Shown piece after piece: positions 1 through 5,830 of a stretch of DNA of 8,997 nt. This DNA comes from CALNYZ01 sp942490945. GTDB lineage: Bacteria > Pseudomonadota > Gammaproteobacteria > UBA6429 > Thiohalophilaceae. The first letter of the stretch is position 1; each line of letters starts with the position of its first letter. The position numbers were made by a program, and so were the translations under genes. Where the stretch lies: assembly GCA_942490945.1 (NCBI GenBank), contig CALNYZ010000016.1, positions 1-8,997 on the forward strand, given 5' to 3'. The notes beneath the pieces were generated by a model that worked only from the letters and a program-made list of their open reading frames with translations, was not told where the DNA came from and ran no database searches.

Positions 1-216
1 TCACTTGTTAAGTTCTATAAGTTGTTACATCGCATTACACCTGCTTCCGAGACTATCAGTCAGTCCGGTTTACTTAATGCATGCTTCTTGGTCTCGGTCA
101 GACTCAGAATCAGCGTAACGAATCGAGCGAGTACACGAGTGTGACGTCTACAGTTTGATTCAAAATACGACTACACAGGCTCGTGGCAGGACAGGCGTTG
201 ACAGTAATCAATGTTC

Positions 217-930
217 CTAGATGGCGCTGTCTTGAAGACGATCAATGTGCGCGGTGCGACGGGCGACGGCTGTTAGTGTCTGTACGAATGTCACGGTTTC
301 AGCATTCAATGCGTTTTGGTGACCAAATGTACGTATAGTTGTTTGATGGTGAGCTCGGTGCAATGCCAGTGCACCGAGACTATTGTCACTGCTGATCGCT
401 GAACATTCTGTATACGTCCGAGGCCCAGCGTGGACCGCGGATAGGCGCCGGTGACTGGTCACCTTGATGTACGCGCCTGTGCCGTACGGCGTCGTTGACT
501 CGGACCGTGTATCGAGTCGTGGGCGCCGTGTCAGTGTGCCTGTCGGCGTGCAGATTGTTTGCCATGCCCTGCGCCTGCCCGCTGAGCTGGTTATTCGCCT
601 TTGAGTTTGAGCCAGTCCGCATATGTGCGACCTCGCCACGTATGACGTCACGATGTACGACTTCGACATTACTGACCAGCACGCTACTGAACCGATGTGC
701 GCGATTACTACATAACACACAATGTTTGTTACATATTCATAATCATATGAATGATAAAAAAATAAAGTGGAGAGATGCTTCTGCTGGTGGTACGATATGC
801 CTAAGTGGTTGGGTAACCTGACCTAACTAAGAAGCTTCTGTGCAATATGCACGGTTTACGTATAGACCAAATTAGTTAGTGATTGGGTTATATTTCATGC
901 AGACACTGTCGGTATAGGTGGTCGGCCGTA
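217..930. other. GC-richer noncoding block, no convincing gene
   Basis: Open frames overlap here on both strands (for example 217-720 minus, 386-718 minus, 495-821 plus). None has recognisable motifs, and overlapping openness in several frames is expected where GC rises and stop codons thin out. It is best read as presumed LTR/leader sequence. Confidence 0.5.
354..378. repeat. Perfect 9-bp hairpin with 7-base loop
   Basis: CTCGGTGCA (354-362) pairs exactly with TGCACCGAG (370-378) around ATGCCAG. It sits in the GC-richer part of the presumed LTR. A near-palindrome, GGTGAC-TG-GTCACC (450-463), lies close by. If this is transcribed leader or R/U5 sequence the hairpins could be part of a structured RNA end; no function can be shown. 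Confidence 0.5.
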
Positions 931-1500
931 TACTGACTATCGTACAAAGAGCAACTTCAACATGCATTCAGATTGCGTATTGCTGTATTGCTGCTGCGGG
1001 AGACTCCCGCGTGGCATGCGATGCTCAGCCTGCTGCTGACAATCGTGTACTTTGCAACACGTGTTTCCACGTCGTTTGATCATCATTTTTTTGTACACAT
1101 GCTGTTTCTGCGCCAGCGCTTGCGTGGTTCTGTAGCATAGGCGCTGCTGCTGCTGTTGGATGTCAGAGCAATATTCTTTTTGTAGCACGACACAACGTGC
1201 CCTTGTATATGCATGCAAGCTGCATTGAGCAACTCTCAGCCATATAGCCAGTACAGAACGACCTATCAACCACACACGACAACGTTACTGCATGGAATGT
1301 AAGATCTACTGATTATGTAAGTGATGTACTATAGTTTTTTTTATTGCGTAACCGAAATAGTGGGTATTTGGTCGAATATTGGGTATGGTAGGCTCATGAA
1401 TACGGCATCTCTCCAAGGCACCAGCGATAAAAAAAATTATATAAATCATCAGACATATCCGTACATAAATCGTTATTTTTTATAGTTAAGGACACCAGTG

Positions 1501-1516
1501 TTTTTTTTTTTTTTTT
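1501..1516. repeat. Poly(T) tract, 16 bases
   Basis: Sixteen consecutive T on the plus strand (A on the element's sense strand). No flanking direct repeat is visible, unlike the similar tract near 1690. Its place within the presumed LTR or 3' UTR suggests either a simple repeat or a remnant poly(A). Confidence 0.85.
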
Positions 1517-1678
1517 AGTCAACTCGCCCCAGCCGTAGCAATTACATAACTTCAAAAGATTAATGAAACACAATAGCATGAACAACTGCCTAGCATTAAT
1601 CATGCTTAATCGTTCGAATAAATTCTTACGGTGTGTACTGGGCGATTACCATTACGTCAGTCTATCGTGTAAAATGAA

Positions 1679-1713
1679 ACATGCGTGATTTTTTTTTTTT
1701 TTTTACATGCGTG
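1679..1713. repeat. Poly(T)16 flanked by 9-base direct repeats
   Basis: ACATGCGTG at 1679-1687 is repeated exactly at 1705-1713. Only an A and sixteen T lie between them. A homopolymer bounded by a perfect direct repeat is what a severely 5'-truncated poly(A) retroposition with its target-site duplication would leave; replication slippage is the alternative. Confidence 0.75.
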
Positions 1714-1989
1714 GTTACTGTACTATCCCGTATTAGTAACCTGCATACAGTTTATATGACTGATAATAAGATTACCGACCAATAGCCTGGTTAATGTTAA
1801 TAAGCATAAGTACAATATGAATGTTTGTCGCTAGTTGTATGACTGCGACTATCCAATATCCGATACAAGATTAACCGTTATAATAATAGTACGATAATTA
1901 CCAATAGTTAGAATAATAGAGTTTGATTAACAAGTAAGCATATAATGTTACATGCGTTTCTAATTATATTGTGAAACTTTCATGCGTAT

Positions 1990-3747
1990 TCACTCTTTGT
2001 TAGTATCTCCGTGCATGCATGTAGAATTCGTACATGCCTCGTGTTTTGTTTCAGGCAAAGTTGGGTATAGCTGCTGCGGCGCAGATGGCTGCTGCGGCGC
2101 CGCAACCACGCCCCACTCGCCTTCTGGTCGGTGTTCGAAAGCTCGATTCCAGTGCGGTTCAGGTTTCTCGATGTCAGCCGGACTCATCGATTTAATTAAC
2201 ACTGAATCGTATCGTTTACGTTTATCATCCATAACAGCAATCATCAAATAATGTGGCTGCTGCAGAAATGCCTTCACTCGTTTCGCAGTCCAGAATAAAA
2301 CTAATTTGGATTTCGGTATCTCAATTGGCCATTCTAAAACGTTGTGATGCAGTATCACATTGTTGATCGCTAATTCAATTCTCCCACTTATAATACATAG
2401 TTCCTTGATTGACACGGTCGTCCGTGTGTTTAGGACACTAACGTCATAACATGAAGGTAAGTGTGGTAATCTGAGCCATTTCAAGACAATATAGTCAGTG
2501 GTATTTCCGATTTCGAGTCCGATAATCGTTTCTTCTCTTCCCGTGGGCCTGAAGCGGTGAGCTAAAATTCCAGTGGCACCCACGCATGCTAGTCCGATGC
2601 AAATCCAAATTGAAACTTCGAGTGGTAAATACAATTTCAGGTACTCAAGTATTGACCTATCTATCAGTGTGTTATTCGCCAACAGAGTGGCGACAGTGGA
2701 CGGCCTGTAATACAATACATCAGGAATACTCGGAGTGCTTGTCACTACAGCGGCTCGCACCATTCCCGGAATCCTAGCTGCAAACACAACAGCTGTCAAG
2801 GTTCGGAGTTTCCATGACAGAATACCTGTAAATATCAGTGCCGCAACTCCTGCAATTGAACACAAGAGGTAGAACCAATGCCATAAATTGAAAATGTCAA
2901 AGTTCGAATCCTCCATTTGACTCTGCAATATGTCGTTCAGTAAATAATCGCTCAACGATTTGAATGAGCTTTTGTCTGATTTGGTTGAATTTATTATTTT
3001 CTGTAAATCAAATTTAGCTTTGTCTTCGAATGCTAATTGCTGCTGGAGATCGTTTTCGTTCGGTTTGGCTGCCAAAAGCAATTTTGGAATGCTAATGTTG
3101 ATTTTGTTCCGTAATAAAGTCTCTGCTTGCAATCCAAGCAATTCTGCTGTTGAGAAATATTCATGCAACACTCGCAAGTTAATTGGATGCAACTCAATAA
3201 TGGTTTCGTTTTCAGTACGACAGATGTCGGCAATCGGCGGCAAATAGACATCTAAGGCCGTAAGGTCGCATTGGCATCCGATTTCAAAAACAATTTGTGA
3301 ATGGTTGATTGCAATTTCAGTAGTGTTTTGAGTGTCATCGCAGGTTATTGTAACTTGAGAAACGCTGGAGAGAAATATGCGTGTAGCTGACAGACGGATA
3401 ATTTGAGTAGGTAGCCTGCCTTCTATAACATGATATTTACACAATGCATTTATCATGTTTATGTTGTTTTCCAGGAGTGCTGTCAAACAGGATGGAATCC
3501 TGTGCGGTCGGAGATGAGCAGATGTTGTCCGCGTGTCGAGATGATCTCCGATCGGAATTTGAGCTTCGTTGTCGAACGACACGTAGTGTTGAGACTCAGA
3601 ATCGTACGCCACAGCGAATGGAAGATCATCCAGCTGCGAGTACTTGTCGTCACCTGGAATCTCGAGCGGTGTCCTAAGCACTTCATACAATCTTAACGGG
3701 CGCGGCACAGAGGTCAGTGGTACATGCAAATGATGATAATCGACTCG
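1990..3747 (-). CDS. env: Env-like membrane glycoprotein, resembling C-terminal part of baculovirus F / errantivirus Env
   Basis: The frame is open from a TAA (3750-3748) to TGA at 1992-1990. Numbering here starts at the Leu codon (TTG) at 3729, giving 579 residues. Residues 12-165 show the pattern of the F/gypsy-Env ectodomain end: LRLYEVLRTPL, a tract with YVSF, spaced cysteines (C81, C97, C130, C152, C154, C170) and a GCQCDL segment. N-glycosylation sequons stand at about 135, 142, 173, 211 and 247. A coiled-coil-like stretch (225-270) precedes a strong membrane segment (about 286-305) and moderately hydrophobic 311-330. A second strong segment follows (about 371-390), then a ~115-residue folded-looking domain (402-515) and a Pro-rich tail with PSAP and YPTL. 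It would sit in the membrane and mediate entry if intact. There is no N-terminal AUG (first Met is 92), and the fusion peptide and RXXR cleavage region are absent, so it is either a spliced exon or 5'-truncated. Family assignment is by pattern, not alignment. Confidence 0.65.
   Translation of the reverse strand, partial: RVDYHHLHVPLTSVPRPLRLYEVLRTPLEIPGDDKYSQLDDLPFAVAYDSESQHYVSFDNEAQIPIGDHLDTRTTSAHLRPHRIPSCLTALLENNINMINALCKYHVIEGRLPTQIIRLSATRIFLSSVSQVTITCDDTQNTTEIAINHSQIVFEIGCQCDLTALDVYLPPIADICRTENETIIELHPINLRVLHEYFSTAELLGLQAETLLRNKINISIPKLLLAAKPNENDLQQQLAFEDKAKFDLQKIINSTKSDKSSFKSLSDYLLNDILQSQMEDSNFDIFNLWHWFYLLCSIAGVAALIFTGILSWKLRTLTAVVFAARIPGMVRAAVVTSTPSIPDVLYYRPSTVATLLANNTLIDRSILEYLKLYLPLEVSIWICIGLACVGATGILAHRFRPTGREETIIGLEIGNTTDYIVLKWLRLPHLPSCYDVSVLNTRTTVSIKELCIISGRIELAINNVILHHNVLEWPIEIPKSKLVLFWTAKRVKAFLQQPHYLMIAVMDDKRKRYDSVLIKSMSPADIEKPEPHWNRAFEHRPEGEWGVVAAPQQPSAPQQLYPTLPETKHEACTNSTCMHGDTNKE
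2070..2100 (-). repeat. Short in-frame duplication encoding APQQ-PS-APQQ in the Env tail
   Basis: Two identical 13-base copies (plus strand GCTGCTGCGGCGC) lie at 2070-2082 and 2088-2100, 18 bases (six codons) apart. In the Env frame they give APQQ twice, and the junction forms the PSAP motif. A small slippage duplication explains this, and the reading frame is kept. Confidence 0.8.
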
Positions 3748-4289
3748 TTAGATTCCTCTGGCTTCAAATTGGCTACGTAATACATTTTATTTTGTGTCTT
3801 TCTCTATCCTCGTCTGGTCTGTTTGTGATACTTCGGATGCAGCTTCTTTTACAAATTATTTCAACGACTAAATGTAGGTAAACTTGGTCCGCAATTCAGA
3901 CAATATGTCTGTCGACCCTGTTTACTGAGATTCGCATATAAAATGCGTCTACAAAAACGCAGTCAGTCTTCTTGTCTCTTCTATGTTTTTTTTAACTCCT
4001 ATGAGGCATGTTTGTTCAAATTTCGCTCTGTTCTGTTCTTCAATTCTACTGGACAACACATCTCCTTAGGCTGCTTCTTATTCCTATTTTTGTTCCTTAT
4101 AGCAGTTTAACCGATACTACTATATAGCTAGCCTGTTTTTATTCCTGAACCTGTGATCACGATACGATTGTTAATTCGTACTGGTTAGATGGTTATGCAA
4201 CTCAGCTAGTTTCCTGAATTTTGAAATTATCTAGCGCACTTTATTTATTTCTATTTAACTCAAACTGAATGAACTGACTTTCTCTGTCA
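3748..4289 (-). other. Stop-rich spacer between pol and env, no gene seen
   Basis: About 540 bases with frequent stops in all minus frames and no long plus frame. On the minus strand it is A-rich, with several AATAAA-like words (around 4235 and 3787). A 23-codon AUG-initiated frame (3785-3714) runs into the beginning of env in a different frame and ends there. In gypsy-like elements the N-terminal half of Env (cleavage site, fusion peptide) would be expected somewhere here; I could not find it in any frame. It may be an intron, a decayed region or a deletion scar. Confidence 0.5.
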
Positions 4290-4466
4290 GTGCAGGTACC
4301 TGCTTGTCGTAGCGCTTTTCAACAGTCTAAGACTTCCACTGAGCGTAGAAGTAGCTGCGTTTCGCCCGACGTCCACTGAGTTGCTAAAACCGTACAGGTT
4401 TGTTAATTCGAATGCCTCTATGCTGCGATTTATTTCTTCATTTTTCCTAGCTGCTTTGTCGTTTTC
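4290..4466 (-). other. Open extension after the integrase stop, 59 codons, unrecognised
   Basis: Directly after the integrase TAA the same frame stays open for 59 codons to TGA at 4289-4287, in a neighbourhood where all three minus frames otherwise stop often. The peptide is Asn/Ser/Arg-rich (for example EEINRSIEAFELTNLYGF) and matches nothing I recognise. It may be the former end of integrase, an upstream exon for env, or chance; a run of 59 codons is only modestly unlikely. An AG/GTACCT at about 4301-4294 could be a weak splice donor. The stop context (GTG TAA GAA) does not look leaky. Confidence 0.3.
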
Positions 4467-5702
4467 TTACACGAACTTTCTATAATTTCTCCTGTCGTGT
4501 TTTTTGATCATATAGTCTGCTTTCAATGCAGGTGATACCTGAGAGTGATGAACCCACTCTAGCATGTTGTCATTAAATTTCACCAAAAATTCTACTCCAT
4601 CTGGCGCGAAACGCTGCCGGGTTATGGCCTTAGCCTGGCAGTAGGCGCTGCTCGGCTTGTCGCTGCCAGTCTGCTTAGCCTTGTCTAAGGTTTCAGTCTC
4701 ATGCAACGTCGTCTGAGTGTCCTTTACGGTCGGGCCTGCAGTTTGTCTGTCGTTTTTTGTATGTGTTGCTAACGTTTCGGTGTTCGATTTCTGCAGGTCT
4801 AAGTTCGGATATTTTTGCATCAGTTCTGTCCGATCAGTCGTACATGGCTTCAACCTATGGCCTGGAACTGGGTGTTTGAACCGTTTTCCAGTCACAGAGT
4901 GGGTCAAGAAGTATGCTACTCCCTCTCCCTCTCTACTCGGCGGAATGCTGGTTATGAAAAATGGGCCGATCCAACCCTTGGCTGTTATCACCGATGGTGA
5001 GTGAGCTTTCACTCCTCGATGCTTTAACCATACGAGATCGCCTAACTTAAAACTCGTTGGTTGTGTCCTAAAACGGCGGTCATACGCACGTTTGACCTCA
5101 GCTTTCTCCTCAGCTATATTCTGTTTGACCCTGTTTTCCAGGTCATCGAGCTGTGCTCTTAGTTTGTCTAAGTATGCTTTCTCGGCAATTCTTAGCTGCT
5201 CTGCTGGCTGACTCGGAGTATCCGGGTCGCATCCTATAATTGGTAATGCCATGGGTCTTCCCATGATCGCATGAAAAGGGCTGACCTTAGTAGTTGAGGA
5301 CACAATGCCCCTCATTCCAAGTAAAACTAATGGAAGTTTCTCCACGATTTGGTCATCAGTTTCACATATTAGTTTCAATTGTGCCTTGATCAGACCAACT
5401 TGCTTTTCTGCGCGACCATTCGCCTGAGGATTCAGGGAGCTGATAAGCTTATGGTGTACCCCTAAGATACGGGCCACTTCCCTGAATGTCTTAGCTGTAA
5501 ATGCAGTCCCACGATCGGATACAATCCTACGCATTATCCCGAAACGAGCAATCAAGTCTACTAGGCATTTTGCTGTTTCTAGACTGGATGTGGTGTACAC
5601 TGGATAGACTTCTGGCCATCCACTATAGGCGTCAACACATACTAACAGGTATTTATGACCTGAAGGTGTTGGTCGACATAGATTCAAATGATCTATGTGC
5701 CA
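4467..5702 (-). CDS. pol: Pol integrase: DD35E core, GPY/F module, chromodomain-like tail (5' part missing)
   Basis: The frame opens after a TAA (5705-5703) with WHIDHLNL and runs 411 codons to a TAA at 4469-4467. Numbering from the Leu (TTG) codon at 5687: catalytic D19 (VCVDAYSGWPEV), D58 (VSDRGTAFTA) and E94 (NPQANGRAEKQ), with exactly 35 residues between the last two. Then come a helical basic stretch (about 165-207), a KLGDLVWLK strand (214-222) and a GPY/F-like module with KGWIGPFFI (238-246). A Thr/Lys/Asp-rich spacer is followed by a chromodomain-like tail (about 350-395; FLVKF, then EWVHHSQV). The enzyme inserts element cDNA into host DNA. It has no start of its own: the first Met (52) lies after the first catalytic Asp, so it must once have been continuous with Pol. 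The upstream HHCC module is not found in any frame. This copy is probably non-functional for integration. Confidence 0.93.
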   Translation of the reverse strand, partial: WHIDHLNLCRPTPSGHKYLLVCVDAYSGWPEVYPVYTTSSLETAKCLVDLIARFGIMRRIVSDRGTAFTAKTFREVARILGVHHKLISSLNPQANGRAEKQVGLIKAQLKLICETDDQIVEKLPLVLLGMRGIVSSTTKVSPFHAIMGRPMALPIIGCDPDTPSQPAEQLRIAEKAYLDKLRAQLDDLENRVKQNIAEEKAEVKRAYDRRFRTQPTSFKLGDLVWLKHRGVKAHSPSVITAKGWIGPFFITSIPPSREGEGVAYFLTHSVTGKRFKHPVPGHRLKPCTTDRTELMQKYPNLDLQKSNTETLATHTKNDRQTAGPTVKDTQTTLHETETLDKAKQTGSDKPSSAYCQAKAITRQRFAPDGVEFLVKFNDNMLEWVHHSQVSPALKADYMIKKHDRRNYRKFV

Positions 5703-5830
5703 TTAAAAGGTGGTAGTGGTTGATGTTTAATGTTGTGTAATTGAGCGGTTGGGTAATTAGGGATTATTGCGTCTCCAGTCTGCCATCGTTGGCTGTGTCG
5801 TCCTGCAAAATTTCGTGTTCTACTGCTAAT
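5696..5830 (-). pseudogene. Third-frame remnant of the integrase linker between zinc module and catalytic core
   Basis: Between the pol stop and the integrase core there is a 58-nt gap. In the frame used by neither, a stretch open from 5830 to a TAG at 5695-5693 ends with AQLHNIKHQPLPPFNGT. Ty3/Gypsy integrases commonly have a similar LHxIxxxxxPF segment just before the W/H-I-D start of the catalytic core, and here the next codons in the integrase frame read WHIDHLNL. The fit suggests a small indel around TTTTAATGG (about 5711-5703), and a second disruption upstream that removed the HHCC zinc module. The similarity is by eye over about 12 residues. The upstream part of this frame shows nothing recognisable. 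Confidence 0.5.

Larger units (their letters stand above)
1340..1756 (-). promoter_or_regulatory. Possible LTR TATA box and polyadenylation signal (weak)
   Basis: On the minus strand a TATAAA lies at 1756-1751 and an AATAAA at 1345-1340, in the order expected of an LTR promoter followed by its poly(A) signal. Both are short words in AT-rich DNA, and others exist nearby (for example CTATAAAAA around 1485), so they support the LTR placement only weakly. Confidence 0.2.
6..1932 (-). repeat. Candidate 3' LTR (boundaries tentative)
   Basis: The 3' LTR must lie downstream of env, so within 1-1989. TGTTAA at 6-11 and TTAACA at 1927-1932 form the TG...CA inverted ends expected of an LTR, and the match widens to 9 bases (ACTTGTTAA at 3-11, TTAACAAGT at 1927-1935). 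Against this, I see no purine-rich tract on the minus strand next to 1932, the implied length (about 1.9 kb) is long, and a 9-base inverted match in 2 kb is not rare. The right part is AT-rich, the left part (about 220-720) is markedly more GC-rich. The second LTR needed for proof is outside the window. Confidence 0.3.
931..1989. other. AT-rich noncoding stretch between env and presumed LTR interior
   Basis: No supported gene. It holds a short CTG/CAG run near 1143-1157, two poly(T)16 tracts, and many ATG-poor, stop-dense frames. A 69-codon minus frame (1603-1394) begins with a hydrophobic, signal-peptide-like stretch but runs straight through a poly(A) tract as a lysine run and has no other support. 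Confidence 0.5.

Noticed and set aside
217..821. Overlapping open frames on both strands in the GC-rich block
   Set aside because: No motifs, no plausible start context, and open in several frames at once, as expected from GC content.
937..1275. 112-codon minus frame with a glutamine run
   Set aside because: Begins with GTG rather than ATG; the Q run comes from a CAG/CTG simple repeat, and nothing else supports it.
769..1414. 10-base inverted repeat GGAGAGATGC (769-778) and GCATCTCTCC (1405-1414), considered as element ends or polypurine tracts
   Set aside because: A match of this length is expected by chance in 2 kb, and neither side continues as an LTR or transposon terminus.
1394..1603. 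69-codon minus frame with a signal-peptide-like N-terminus
   Set aside because: It reads straight through a poly(A)16 tract, whose length would vary and break the frame; short and without homology by eye.
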